Shown in pieces: positions 8,161-17,832 of a stretch of DNA of 64,000 nucleotides. Origin of the DNA: JAIOSF01 sp963677755 (GTDB taxonomy: Bacteria; Campylobacterota; Campylobacteria; Campylobacterales; Arcobacteraceae); contig OY782506.1 of assembly GCA_963677755.1 (NCBI GenBank), forward strand, positions 1,798,001 to 1,862,000, given 5' to 3'. Each line of letters starts with the position of its first letter. The first letter of the stretch is position 1. The position numbers and the translations under genes were made by a program. The notes under the pieces were generated by a model. It was not told the origin of the DNA and did not search any database. It was given only the letters and a program-made list of their open reading frames with translations.

Positions 8161-9465
8161 TCAAATTTTTGCTTGTAGAGTAGCAAGTTGTTCTTCTCTA
8201 TGTTCTAACAAATCTTTTTCTACATCAAGTTGTTTTTTAAGATGTTTCATAGTTTCTTGATGATCGTAAATTACATTTTCTAATTCCGTTATTTTGGAGT
8301 TCAAATCAATTTTTTCATCTTTTAACCTATCTATTTCATAGTTTTTTTCATCTAATAAAGTGTCATGAACTCTTTTTTCTTTTAAGTACTCTGCAACTCT
8401 TTTTTTATGCATCATCTCTTGTTCTTTTAATCTCTCATCGTATGTACCAATTTGAGTTTCTTGTTTTAACAATTTTTTTTGTAATATCTCTTCATCTCTT
8501 GTTATACTATTTTCAGATAAAATTTCCAAATATTTTATTTTTTTATTTTTCTCTTGAAGTTCTAATTTATGTTTTGCTGTTTCTTCTTTTAACTGTTTTT
8601 TAAGGTCTAAAACTGTTTTCATGATATAAGCTTTAAGCTGTTTATTTTCATTTATTTCATCAGTTACAACATAACGGATTGCCATATAACCAGTTTTTAT
8701 TCCATTGTTATTATTATAAAAAGGGAAAATAATTGTTTTTGCGATATAGGTTTCATTGTCTTTATTGCGATTTGTTAATGTACCTTCCCATACTTCATCA
8801 TTTGTTATTTTTTTCCACAATTCTTTAAATACAGATGGATTTGTATCTGGGTGTCTTGTGATATTATGTGATTTCCCTATTAGTTCCTCTTTTGTGTATT
8901 TATTTACTTCACAAAAAATATCATTTACATAAGTAATTCTTCCTTTTAAATCTGTTCTTGAAACTATAACAAACTTATCTAACATCTCTAAATAAGCTTT
9001 ATTTTTTGCTTCTAAATCTTTATTTTTTAACAATGTATCATATCTTTGTAATTCATGCTGTAAAATATATAATATATCAGTATAAGAGAACTCTCGTGAT
9101 ATGTATTGAGATAATTTATCTTTAATATAAATAGTTGAACTAGATAAAAAGTTTTTACTTGATAATATAACAAATGGTATATTTTTATTAAGTTTTCTTA
9201 TATCATGTAAGTAACTTAATGAGTGTTCATCTTCTAAACAAAATATGACATCATATTTATTGATTTGCTCTATAATATAATTAAAATTATAAGAAGACTC
9301 AAAAATTTTAAAGCTTCGTTGAAATATGCTAATTAACTCTGTTACTTCGTCAAAAGCACCAATAAACAGTATAGATTTATTTAAAAGATACTCCCTATCT
9401 GTTTTTCTTCGACATAAAGATTCATCTTTTTGTGATTTTTGCCCATTTGAGATATCTTGAGACAT
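8161..9465 (-). CDS. PAS-domain signalling protein with degenerate receiver and long coiled coil
   Basis: From N to C terminus there is a receiver-like stretch (ILFIGAFDEV ... IPFVILSS, roughly residues 28-140), an Aer-type PAS domain (about 145-260, with ITYVNDIFCEVN and GKSHNITRHPDTNP), and a coiled coil of about 140 residues to the end. The receiver lacks a clear phospho-acceptor Asp cluster. No methyl-accepting, kinase or GGDEF domain follows, so it may pass a signal by dimer contacts. The ATG at 9465 is chosen because GGAGGG lies 5 nt upstream; a GTG at 9477 would place that site inside the gene. It is in the same direction as the glutamate mutase operon, 91 bp upstream of glmS. Confidence 0.7.
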   Translation of the reverse strand: MSQDISNGQKSQKDESLCRRKTDREYLLNKSILFIGAFDEVTELISIFQRSFKIFESSYNFNYIIEQINKYDVIFCLEDEHSLSYLHDIRKLNKNIPFVILSSKNFLSSSTIYIKDKLSQYISREFSYTDILYILQHELQRYDTLLKNKDLEAKNKAYLEMLDKFVIVSRTDLKGRITYVNDIFCEVNKYTKEELIGKSHNITRHPDTNPSVFKELWKKITNDEVWEGTLTNRNKDNETYIAKTIIFPFYNNNNGIKTGYMAIRYVVTDEINENKQLKAYIMKTVLDLKKQLKEETAKHKLELQEKNKKIKYLEILSENSITRDEEILQKKLLKQETQIGTYDERLKEQEMMHKKRVAEYLKEKRVHDTLLDEKNYEIDRLKDEKIDLNSKITELENVIYDHQETMKHLKKQLDVEKDLLEHREEQLATLQAKI

Positions 9466-9645
9466 AGTACCCTCCACTATTTATGTACATTGAAATCTAT
9501 AATACTTTCTTATAACTTGTTGCATTATATTATAGTCTATTTTCCAATAATTGTTTAATAAATTTATTACTATAATTGTATCTAACAAGTGATTAAAAGT
9601 ATTATTTGATATAATCATACAACAAACATAAATACAGGAAAATTA

Positions 9646-10128
9646 ATGAAATCATATACAGCAGATATTTGTGATAAACAACCAAATCAAGTACAAGTTT
9701 TAGACCCTATTTTACACTCATTTGGTGGTGTTTCTATGTGTCATGGCGAGATTGTCACTATAAAACTTTATGAGGATAATAAGGCTTTAGTTGAACTTTT
9801 AAGAGATAATCGTGGTGATGGAAAAATTTGTATTGTAGATGTAGAGGGTGATTATTGCGCTGTTGTAGGTGAAACACTTATGGGATATGCTTACCACAAT
9901 GGTTGGGAAGGTATTATTATCAATGGATATGTAAGAGATACACATCAAACTACACAAATACCTGTAGGACTTTGGGCATTAGGGACATATCCATATAAAA
10001 GTCAAAAAAAACAAGTTGCCAAACACAATATTGAACTTAACTTTGGAAATGTATCATTTAAAGTTGGAGAATTTTTATATGCAGATAGAGATGGTGTGGT
10101 TGTAACAAAAGAGAATATAGTTTTATAA
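9646..10128 (+). CDS. rraA: RraA-family protein
   Basis: The 160-residue protein matches the E. coli RraA length and layout: YTADICDKQPNQVQVLDP at the start, FGGVSMCHGEIVTIK, WEGIIINGYVRD and NFGNVSFKVGEFLYAD. RraA binds and inhibits RNase E in gammaproteobacteria; other members of the fold are hydroxymethylglutarate or oxaloacetate aldolases using the Arg-Asp pair, seen here as R-D in GYVRD. Campylobacterota generally lack RNase E, so the aldolase or another role is possible. AGGAAAATTA precedes the ATG. It converges on gltA. Confidence 0.85.
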   Translation: MKSYTADICDKQPNQVQVLDPILHSFGGVSMCHGEIVTIKLYEDNKALVELLRDNRGDGKICIVDVEGDYCAVVGETLMGYAYHNGWEGIIINGYVRDTHQTTQIPVGLWALGTYPYKSQKKQVAKHNIELNFGNVSFKVGEFLYADRDGVVVTKENIVL

Positions 10129-10146
10129 TTCTAAAGCTATATTCTC
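10111..10146. terminator. Convergent inverted repeat between rraA and gltA
   Basis: GAGAATATAG (10111-10120) pairs with CTATATTCTC (10137-10146) over a 16-nt loop holding the rraA stop codon. It lies between two convergent genes. Each side has few T residues, so termination strength is uncertain. Confidence 0.45.
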
Positions 10147-10152
10147 ATACTT

Positions 10153-11418
10153 TTAAACCTTTCTTGTAGGTCCTACATATCTTTGTCTTGGTCTTACAAT
10201 TTTATTAGTTTTATCTCTTTTTTGTTCCATCCATTGTGCTATCCAACCTACCATTCTTCCTATTACAAAAATAGGTGTGAACATACTTCTTGGAATATTT
10301 AAAGCCATCAATATAGTTCCAGAATAAAAATCAATATTTGGATACAAATTTCTACTTATAAAATACTCATCTGTTAGTGCTATATGCTCTATTTTATTTG
10401 CTATTTCTATAAGTTTTGAATTTATCCCTAACTCCTCTTGTAAAGAATCTCTTATCTCTTTTAATACTTTAGCTCGTGGGTCAAAGTTTTTATATACTCT
10501 ATGTCCAAATCCCATAAGTTTAAATGGATCATCTTTATCTTTAGCTTTTGCAATATATTTATCTACATTACTTACATCACCTATCATCTCTAATTGAGAG
10601 ATAACAGATTCGTTTGCTCCACCATGAGCTCTTCCCCAAAGTGCATTTATTCCAGCACTTATTGCTGCGTATGGATGAGCTCCTGTTGAACATACCAGTC
10701 TTACTGTTGATGTTGAGGCATTTTGTTCATGATCCGCATGAAGTGTAAAGATTGTATCAAGTGCTTTCACCTCAATATCACTTATTTTCTCATGACCACC
10801 AGGAAAAGATCGTAACATATACAAAAAGTTTTCTGTAAAATATCTATTCATATCAGGATACACAAGAGGGTATCCCATTGAGTGTCTGTATGTATATGCA
10901 ACAAGGGTTGGTACTTTTGATATAATTCTTCTTGCCATATCTTGATATTCATTTTCATTGTTTATATCTAAGTGTTGATGATGAAATGCACTTAGTGCTG
11001 AAACTGCTGAAGACAATACTGACATAGGGTGTGCATTGTCAGGAAATGCCTCAAAAATTTTTTTTATCCCCTCATTTGGGTATCTTTTGATTCTCATATC
11101 TTGTTCATATTCAACAAACTGCTCCTTTGTAGGTAAATCACCCTCAAGTAATAAATAACACACTTCAAGAAAACTATGGTTTTTTGCAAGATACTCTATA
11201 GGATACCCTCTATGAAGAAGTTCCCCTTTTTCACCATCTATATATGTTATTGCTGAAGTACAACCTGCTGTCATACCAAAGCCATTGTCATAGGTCCAAA
11301 GTCCTAGTTCTTTATTTAAAGAGGATATGTCAATAACACCATTTCCTAATGTTGAATCATAGATATTAAAATCTACCTCTTTTTTAGTTTGGTTGTCTCT
11401 TAGTGTTACGGTTTTCAT
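10153..11418 (-). CDS. gltA: Citrate synthase (type II)
   Basis: This 421-residue enzyme condenses oxaloacetate with acetyl-CoA as the entry step of the oxidative TCA cycle. Seen are the GRAHGGANESV loop with the substrate histidine, GFGHRVYKNFDPRAK with the second catalytic histidine, and the conserved aspartate in NIDFYSGTI. The length and N-terminal small domain with a beta-rich start suggest the larger, NADH-sensitive hexameric class found in Gram-negatives. A ribosome site AAGGATATAAA precedes the ATG. The upstream acyltransferase gene is cut off by a strong terminator, so gltA has its own promoter in 11419-11540. Confidence 0.95.
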   Translation of the reverse strand: MKTVTLRDNQTKKEVDFNIYDSTLGNGVIDISSLNKELGLWTYDNGFGMTAGCTSAITYIDGEKGELLHRGYPIEYLAKNHSFLEVCYLLLEGDLPTKEQFVEYEQDMRIKRYPNEGIKKIFEAFPDNAHPMSVLSSAVSALSAFHHQHLDINNENEYQDMARRIISKVPTLVAYTYRHSMGYPLVYPDMNRYFTENFLYMLRSFPGGHEKISDIEVKALDTIFTLHADHEQNASTSTVRLVCSTGAHPYAAISAGINALWGRAHGGANESVISQLEMIGDVSNVDKYIAKAKDKDDPFKLMGFGHRVYKNFDPRAKVLKEIRDSLQEELGINSKLIEIANKIEHIALTDEYFISRNLYPNIDFYSGTILMALNIPRSMFTPIFVIGRMVGWIAQWMEQKRDKTNKIVRPRQRYVGPTRKV

Positions 11419-11544
11419 TTTATATCCTTGTCATAAATAAATTTTATAATAAATAATATCTTATTTAAAATTAGAGTTTGATTTGTTTTATATTATAAAA
11501 TACTAAAGAAAGCTACTTTATCATCACTGCTTTAAACTTAGTCA

Positions 11545-11576
11545 AAAAAGATAGATAAAATTTTATCTATCTTTTT
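11545..11576 (-). terminator. Intrinsic terminator after the acyltransferase gene
   Basis: A 32-bp perfect palindrome: AAAAAGATAGATAAAA (11545-11560) followed by its complement (11561-11576). It sits 15 bp past the stop codon of the gene ending at 11591 and gives a U run on the minus transcript. Confidence 0.75.
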
Positions 11577-11590
11577 ATTTAATATGATTT

Positions 11591-12349
11591 TTACTTTAAA
11601 AATACTTTTTTAAAGAAAGAAGATACTTTTAATGGATTCCACGAAAGTATTACACAAGGAACACTGAAAGTTCCATAAGAGATTAATTCTTCTTCCACAT
11701 GTACTCCACCAAACTTAGTATACAATTTTAGATGTTCTTTTTTTAAGCCAGAAAGAATTATGTCTATCTCATTATTTGTAAATAAATTGTATACACCTTT
11801 AAATAAATATTTAAACTCTTGTCCCAATCCTTTCTCAGTTTTATTTACTATAAATCTTGACATTTCACTTATATTGCAATATTGATTTCTAATTTTTTCA
11901 AAAGAATAATTCTTTTCAGAAGGTAGTTTATTATGAGAATCAACTACAACTCGTATCGTTCCTGTTATGGTCTTGTCTATTTTATAAAAGAGAATGGCTG
12001 ATGTAGAGTCATATTTGTCAAAATTTAATCCCTCTATGGTATCTGGGAATTCTTCTTGATAGTTTATATCTGTATAAACATCACTTCGAAGTTTAAATAC
12101 ACTTATTAAATCCTCTGCAGTTGTAGCTAATTGTAGATTCTTATCTTCGTTTGGAAATACAAGTTTTTTATTAAATGATATTGCTTCATCTATAGTTTTT
12201 TCCAAAAAAATTCTTTTTTTAAATAATTCTATAACCTCTTGTTGCTCTTGATTATAACTTTCAGGCATATAGCTTAATGTATTTGATATATTGTTTTCTA
12301 CAAGCTCTTGTAGTACCCCTAGCGTATTGTTTTTATTTATGTTAAACAT
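11591..12349 (-). CDS. LuxI/FeeM-like N-acyltransferase (GNAT fold)
   Basis: The 252-residue protein has an N-terminal extension of about 75 residues, then a domain with the order of motifs seen in acyl-homoserine lactone synthases and N-acyl amino acid synthases: FKLRSDVY (R88), FDKYD (110-114), GTIRVVVDS (130-138) and the signature E162-M-S-R-F166. These families transfer an acyl chain from an acyl carrier protein to an amino group and often make signals. The match to LuxI itself is loose, and long-chain N-acyl amino acid synthase or the exosortase-associated acyltransferase branch is equally possible. It lies after a kinase/regulator pair and has regulator-type repeats in its promoter. AAAGGA precedes the ATG. 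Confidence 0.65.
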   Translation of the reverse strand: MFNINKNNTLGVLQELVENNISNTLSYMPESYNQEQQEVIELFKKRIFLEKTIDEAISFNKKLVFPNEDKNLQLATTAEDLISVFKLRSDVYTDINYQEEFPDTIEGLNFDKYDSTSAILFYKIDKTITGTIRVVVDSHNKLPSEKNYSFEKIRNQYCNISEMSRFIVNKTEKGLGQEFKYLFKGVYNLFTNNEIDIILSGLKKEHLKLYTKFGGVHVEEELISYGTFSVPCVILSWNPLKVSSFFKKVFLK

Positions 12350-12374
12350 AGTTTATCCTTTTTGTTGATTTGGA

Positions 12375-12440
12375 TAACTATTGTACACAAGGATAAAGAT
12401 TAAAATGTCACATGATTTAAGATTATATTAAGATTAAAGA
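12375..12440 (-). promoter_or_regulatory. Promoter with direct repeats ahead of the acyltransferase
   Basis: On the minus strand AATCTT occurs at 12435-12430 and 12424-12419, exactly 11 bp apart within longer matching TAATCTTAA units. A third copy lies at 12401-12396, 23 bp further. A TACAAT -10 element follows at about 12386-12381, some 32 bp before the ATG. Tandem sites at one helical turn are typical for OmpR-family regulators; such a regulator is encoded next door. A palindromic ATGTCACAT (12405-12413) lies between the repeats. Confidence 0.55.
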
Positions 12441-12522
12441 AATACTTTAGGGAAGTTATTTGTCTATTTGAAAGTATAGATTTTCATTATTTACAAAAAA
12501 TCATATATTGAAGGTATCTAAT

Positions 12523-13212
12523 TTATGATAAAAAAGATAATTTATATCCATGTGAATATGTTGTTTCAATAATATTACACCCTAATTTTGATTTGAGTCT
12601 GTAGACAAGTGTTCTAAGGGAACTGTTTGATGGAGCATTGTCTGCCCACAGTTTATGTTCAAGTTTTTCATTGGATACAACCAACCCAGCTGACTCTGTT
12701 AGTACACCTAATAGTTGTTTCTCTTTTACGCCAAGTTTTATATATTGACTTTTATAATAAAGTTTAGTTGTTTTTAAATCAAAATAATAGCCATATCCTA
12801 TATAAGTATGATCTTGATTTATATTTTCATAATCTAATTTATTGATTTTATAAAGTGCTAGCATAATAGTTGTTTTTAACTCTTCCCTTTTAAAAGGCTT
12901 TATAAGATAGCCAACAGGATCTGTTGCAAAAGCTTTTTCCATCGTATCATCATCTGAAAATGATGTTAAATATAGAATTGGAATATTTTTACTTTTTTTT
13001 ATTTCACAGGCTAGTTCTATACCACTTCTACCTTTACCTAAATTTATATCCATCATAATTATATCAGGTTCATTTTGTTTAATACTATTGAGTGCTTCAT
13101 TGTATGACATTACAGTATTAGTTATTGTGAAGTCTAGTTTTTTTAATGCACTTTTTAAATCTGCTGCCGTGATAGGATTATCTTCTACAATCAATATTTT
13201 AGCTTTAGCCAT
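12523..13212 (-). CDS. OmpR-family response regulator
   Basis: The 229-residue protein has a receiver domain (VEDN near residues 9-12, phospho-acceptor D55 in MMDI, conserved Thr/Ser in YLTSF and Lys in LIKPF) and a C-terminal winged helix (KEKQLLGVL ... LRTLVYRLKSKLG ... THGYKL-like end). It overlaps the upstream histidine kinase gene by 8 bp, so the two form a pair. The next gene downstream is the acyltransferase, whose promoter has 11-bp direct repeats that this regulator may bind (inference). Confidence 0.9.
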   Translation of the reverse strand: MAKAKILIVEDNPITAADLKSALKKLDFTITNTVMSYNEALNSIKQNEPDIIMMDINLGKGRSGIELACEIKKSKNIPILYLTSFSDDDTMEKAFATDPVGYLIKPFKREELKTTIMLALYKINKLDYENINQDHTYIGYGYYFDLKTTKLYYKSQYIKLGVKEKQLLGVLTESAGLVVSNEKLEHKLWADNAPSNSSLRTLVYRLKSKLGCNIIETTYSHGYKLSFLS

Positions 13213-15040
13213 TTTCTCTCCATATTATCTGATTTTTCACCCCATTTGTAGTTGTTGTTATGATATCCCCTTGAAGATGATCTTCTACAAGTGTTCTTAC
13301 TAAAATAAGCCCAAATGAATATTTTGTTTGATTAGTGTTATAACCCACTCCATCATCTTCAATTGTGAGATAAAAGCTATTTTCTTTTTTATACAAGGTA
13401 ATCCAAATATGACCTTGTTCATTTAAAAAACCATACTTAAAAGAGTTTGTTACAAGTTCATTTAATATAAGTCCACAAGATATAGCTGATTCCACTTCAA
13501 GGTCAATATTTATATCATAATAAATTTCTATCTCATTCTCATAACTATCTTGTAATCCAGTTATCAAGTTATCAAAATACTCATGCACATTTACATGAGA
13601 AATATCGCTTTGTTTATAAAGTAATTCATGTAAATGACTCATAGCATTTATTCTATTTTGAATAGTTATAAATATATTTTGTATATCTTCATCATCAACT
13701 TCATCTGCTTGGAGTCTTACAAGCGATATGATAGTTTGCATATTATTTTTAACTCTATGATTTAACTCTTTAAGGAGTGTAGTTTGGGTTTGTAAGGCAT
13801 TTTTTAATTCATAAGTTTTATTTTCAACCTTCATAACTAATCTCTCTTTTTCTGTTTCTTGGTGCTCAATTAGTTCTTTATCTAAATTGTTTTTTTCATA
13901 TTGTAGCTGATTTATTTTATCTGCTAACGCTATAGAGAAGAGTAAAGCTTCAGAAACAAAAGCAATCTCAATAAAATATCTCATATATTCGTATATATTA
14001 AATACCCCTAAACTATTAAGATACATAAAAATAATAGCACTAAAAATAATCAACCATCCTCCAAGTATAAAATATGCTTGACGATTTTTCTTTATAACTG
14101 TATAAATAGTAATAAAAAGTAAATATACAATTAAAACTATTGATGGAAAGCTTCGATATTGATTGAAACTATCAGTTGAAATAAAAACTACTATTGACAA
14201 TATTACAAATATTAATAATATATTTAATACTTTATTGATTTTTGGATAGTTATATTTTATTTGTAAAAATGACTTCAAAAATAAACCTAATACTATTACA
14301 GGAAAAGAAGATATCAGTGCAGCTAACTCTACACTGAATATAATCAAGTTTTGATTTAATAAATAAATATCAGCAAGACCCGTATAGACTAAATGATGAA
14401 TAACAACTCCAAATATATAAAGAACATAAAAAAGATAACTAACATCTCTAATAAAAAAATATATAAATATGTTATAAAAAGCCAATATAAGCATTGCACC
14501 AAAAAAAAGTTGTAAAACAGATTGATGTTCTAACTCTTTGTTATAAAATTCTTGTGTGCTTCTTAATTTTAAATCAATAATCAAAGTTGTAATACTTGAT
14601 GATACTTTTATATAATAAGTTTTTGTCTCATTTGGTTCTAAAAATATTTCAAAATAGGGATTAACTGTTTTTCTATTTTTATTAATTTGAAAAAGTCCAT
14701 CTTTGTAGATACTTTTTGTAGATATGTCAAAAAAATCAATATGTGTGGTCAATGGATTAGCATATTCTATTATTTTATCTATCTTTTTATCACTTTTATT
14801 ATGTAGTGTAAATCGTAACCATACATTAAAATCTGGTGAATATCCAAAAGATAATCTAGATTTAGTAACTTTTTTAAAAGAGGTAGTCATCTTTTGTATA
14901 TCTTTAATTGTCAATATACCTGTATGATCCTCGTAGATAAAAGAACTTGGTAATATGTCTAAATCAGATGTTTTTTCATTTATAATCACTGATGAATGTA
15001 CATTTAATACAACCAAAATAAATAATATAAGTTTTCTCAT
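13205..15040 (-). CDS. 7TMR-DISM sensor histidine kinase (HisKA_2 type)
   Basis: The 611-residue protein has a signal-like N-terminus, a periplasmic 7TMR-DISMED2 sensor (SFGYSPDFNVWLRFTLHN around residues 65-85), seven hydrophobic helices about residues 175-375, a coiled coil, then a kinase core with the HisKA_2 phosphorylation box LNHRVKNNMQTI, NELVTNSFKYG and a short ATP lid with DDGVGY. DISM-type receptors are thought to bind carbohydrate or other small ligands in the periplasm. Its last codons overlap the response regulator gene. Pairing a HisKA_2 kinase with an OmpR-type regulator is less usual than with HisKA. Confidence 0.88.
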   Translation of the reverse strand: MRKLILFILVVLNVHSSVIINEKTSDLDILPSSFIYEDHTGILTIKDIQKMTTSFKKVTKSRLSFGYSPDFNVWLRFTLHNKSDKKIDKIIEYANPLTTHIDFFDISTKSIYKDGLFQINKNRKTVNPYFEIFLEPNETKTYYIKVSSSITTLIIDLKLRSTQEFYNKELEHQSVLQLFFGAMLILAFYNIFIYFFIRDVSYLFYVLYIFGVVIHHLVYTGLADIYLLNQNLIIFSVELAALISSFPVIVLGLFLKSFLQIKYNYPKINKVLNILLIFVILSIVVFISTDSFNQYRSFPSIVLIVYLLFITIYTVIKKNRQAYFILGGWLIIFSAIIFMYLNSLGVFNIYEYMRYFIEIAFVSEALLFSIALADKINQLQYEKNNLDKELIEHQETEKERLVMKVENKTYELKNALQTQTTLLKELNHRVKNNMQTIISLVRLQADEVDDEDIQNIFITIQNRINAMSHLHELLYKQSDISHVNVHEYFDNLITGLQDSYENEIEIYYDINIDLEVESAISCGLILNELVTNSFKYGFLNEQGHIWITLYKKENSFYLTIEDDGVGYNTNQTKYSFGLILVRTLVEDHLQGDIITTTTNGVKNQIIWRENG

Positions 15041-15106
15041 TTATAATTTCTCATGATACATTTTAACATAAACTTACAGTGAAAATATCTATATAAAAAC
15101 TAAAAG

Positions 15107-17668
15107 TCAATCTTTTAGTTTAAAAATAATTTTAAAACAAGCACCTATATAGTTTTTTCCATTATATTCAAACTCTTCATTGTATACAAATATTGTTTGT
15201 TGATGTCTTTGTGTAATAATTTTATGACTCATAGCAAGTCCTAATCCCGTGCCATTTGATCTATGTTTTGTGGTAAAATATGGTTCAAAAATTCTTTTTA
15301 TTATATTTGGAGGAATACCGCCACCATTATCATAAATTTTAAGTTCTAAACTTGTATCATCTATTCTTTTTGTGGAGATAAAAATTATTCGTTCATCCTC
15401 TTCCACTTTTTCTACAAGGGCATCTTTTGCGTTATTAATTATATTAATCAATGCTTGTTGTAATTCATTTTTATTTGCATTAATTATTACATCCTCTTCA
15501 AGTGACAAATCTAACATGATGTAATTATTTGTAAGTGATGCTTTTAAAAGATTTAATGTATCTTCTACTATTTCACTAACTTTTATTAATCTAAATGAGA
15601 CATCTCCTTTGATAAAGTTTCTAAAGTCATCAATAGTTTGAGAAAGATATTGTACACTTTCATTTATAGTATCACAGGTTTCATTGAACATTATGTCAGT
15701 TAACATATCATACTCTTTTTGCATCTTCATACCTGTCACACCTGTTGATATTACAGATAACGGCTGTCTCCATTGATGGGCAATATTTCCTATCATCTCA
15801 CCCATTGAAGCTAATTTTGATTGTTCTTCTAAAAGTTTTAATGCTGTAATATCTTTTGTTATTATAAGAATTCTGTTTTTATCAGGAAGTAAAGAAACAC
15901 TCATATTAGTAATAATCCTTTTCCCATCTTTTACGATACAGGTCTTTTGATAATTTTCAATATATCCAATTTGAAAAATCAAAGATAAACTCTCTATACT
16001 TCGTTCTTTATCTTCAGGTGCAGAAAGTTCAATACACGATTTAGAAAGAAGTTCTTCTCGTGTAAAACCTGTTATTTCCAAATACGCTTGATTAAAGTTA
16101 ATAAATTTTGATTCTTTATCTAATATTGCAATACCATCTTTTGAGGTATTAAAAATTGTTTCAAATTCAATTTTCTGTTCTAGTATTTTTTTTGCTGCTT
16201 CATTCTGTTTGGTTATATCTCGTACTGACGCATAAATATAGTCAACTCCTGCAATATGAATTTTCATTCCTGTAATTGAAGCAGTATATTGTGAACCATC
16301 TTTTCGCTTATGAGTTGTTTCAAAAGTAGATAAAGAAGTTGGGGTGTTTTTTATTATTTCCAATAACTTTTCCTTTGAAATATCTTTATGCCAATCGTAA
16401 ATATATAATTCTTTCATCTCATTTTTATCATAACCAAGAAGGTTCATAGCCATTTTACTAAACTCTATAAGTTTTCCATCCATATTCATAATAAAAATAC
16501 CATCTGAAGCAAAATCTAATATTGTCTTATATTTATATTTTTCAAATTTTAGTTTTTCTGAAATTTCAAAAATTCTTGTGTAGCTTTCTTCTAATTCTTC
16601 ATATGTTTCTTCTATCTCTCTAGCATCTTCTTGTATCTTTTCTTTTGAAGATTTAAGTTCTTTATTCACTTTTGTTAGTTTTTCAATATTAAGTAAGTTT
16701 TTACTAAATAACTTCATAATTATAAGTGTTAAGAGGAAAGAGAGAAAAAAAGTAAGTATTGCTACACTCAAATGTTGAAAATCAGAATTTTTATTTTGTT
16801 GTTCTATATATGAATTTTGTAACTGTAGAATAAGATTTAATCCACCAGCTATAGGTAAATCCAGTTTTTTTGAAACAAAGTTATCAGTTTTAAATAGCTT
16901 ATTATGAAGAATTTTTTTATATTCTTTTGGAAAATCAGAAGCGATGGTATATTGTGGAGTAGTATAATATCCCCAACTTTTACTATCTTCGTAATGGTAC
17001 AATGTAAAACCTCTATCATCACAAAGTATCATATCATACAAAGGTGTATTTGTGAATTCTTTGAAAAAACCCTTCATTAAATAATTTACTATTACAATAC
17101 CCCCAAAGTCACCATCTATACTAATTGGAAGCACCGCCCTTATTGTAGGGGAATAAGGAACTTCAATCTTCTCATTTTCTATATTAAGATCAAGAGGAGA
17201 AAACCAAACTTTTTCCAAAGGCTTGTTTTTTGAATCTAAAAAATAATATCTATCTGATTTATCTTGAAATTGATTTTCAGAAATAATATATGGTTGTATT
17301 TTTTCTTTATCTCTATCAATCCTAATTTTTTCGAAACCATTTTTATCGATAAATCTTAATTGCATGAATGAAGGTTGAGACATTGCATATGATAAAAATA
17401 TATTTTCTAATCTTTTTTGTTCCTTATCATTTTTAAGATACTTTTTGAAACTATCTAGTTTTCTAATAGAATATAATGTTTGTTCAGATTGGTATAAAAA
17501 GTTTTTAACAAAAGTTTCTCTCTCTATACTTTTATAAATAGCATTTTGTAATGCTACTTTTTGGGTATTATTGCCAAAAAATAATTTTTCAACACCTATT
17601 TGTAACATAGATAGTATTATTGCAAAAACAATAAAGATTATAAAAAGATTTAATTTTGATTTATTCAT
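15107..17668 (-). CDS. Cache-PAS-PAS hybrid-less sensor histidine kinase
   Basis: The 853-residue kinase has a transmembrane helix near residues 8-28, a large periplasmic double-Cache/LuxQ-like sensor, a second helix near 302-322, a coiled coil, two PAS domains (starting near 385 and 510), and a HisKA/HATPase core with phospho-acceptor in GNIAHQWRQPL, the N box NIINNAKDAL and G boxes DNGGGIPP and GTGLGLAMS. There is no receiver at the end. It is transcribed toward the DISM kinase 66 bp downstream; it has no regulator of its own and might share the one at 12523. A TonB-like or ligand-specific motif is not visible, so the signal is unknown. Confidence 0.88.
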   Translation of the reverse strand: MNKSKLNLFIIFIVFAIILSMLQIGVEKLFFGNNTQKVALQNAIYKSIERETFVKNFLYQSEQTLYSIRKLDSFKKYLKNDKEQKRLENIFLSYAMSQPSFMQLRFIDKNGFEKIRIDRDKEKIQPYIISENQFQDKSDRYYFLDSKNKPLEKVWFSPLDLNIENEKIEVPYSPTIRAVLPISIDGDFGGIVIVNYLMKGFFKEFTNTPLYDMILCDDRGFTLYHYEDSKSWGYYTTPQYTIASDFPKEYKKILHNKLFKTDNFVSKKLDLPIAGGLNLILQLQNSYIEQQNKNSDFQHLSVAILTFFLSFLLTLIIMKLFSKNLLNIEKLTKVNKELKSSKEKIQEDAREIEETYEELEESYTRIFEISEKLKFEKYKYKTILDFASDGIFIMNMDGKLIEFSKMAMNLLGYDKNEMKELYIYDWHKDISKEKLLEIIKNTPTSLSTFETTHKRKDGSQYTASITGMKIHIAGVDYIYASVRDITKQNEAAKKILEQKIEFETIFNTSKDGIAILDKESKFINFNQAYLEITGFTREELLSKSCIELSAPEDKERSIESLSLIFQIGYIENYQKTCIVKDGKRIITNMSVSLLPDKNRILIITKDITALKLLEEQSKLASMGEMIGNIAHQWRQPLSVISTGVTGMKMQKEYDMLTDIMFNETCDTINESVQYLSQTIDDFRNFIKGDVSFRLIKVSEIVEDTLNLLKASLTNNYIMLDLSLEEDVIINANKNELQQALINIINNAKDALVEKVEEDERIIFISTKRIDDTSLELKIYDNGGGIPPNIIKRIFEPYFTTKHRSNGTGLGLAMSHKIITQRHQQTIFVYNEEFEYNGKNYIGACFKIIFKLKD

Positions 17669-17737
17669 TATATTTCCTTATATAATATATTCAATTTCAA
17701 TTAGAATATTTGTTATACTTATAATTTTACTATAACA

Positions 17738-17758
17738 TTGTCACATCTAGTGTCACAT
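17738..17758. promoter_or_regulatory. Tandem TGTCACAT sites in a divergent promoter
   Basis: TTGTCACAT (17738-17746) and GTGTCACAT (17750-17758) repeat with a 12-bp period in the gap between the Cache kinase and the CBS gene. They resemble the palindrome ATGTSACAT seen in three other gaps of this window. A TATAAA-like element follows toward the CBS gene. Confidence 0.4.
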
Positions 17759-17832
17759 TTTTATAAATTTTAGAGTTTGATTTATTTTTTTTTATATGTC
17801 ATAATAGTGAAAATGATGAAGAGGGTTGTATT

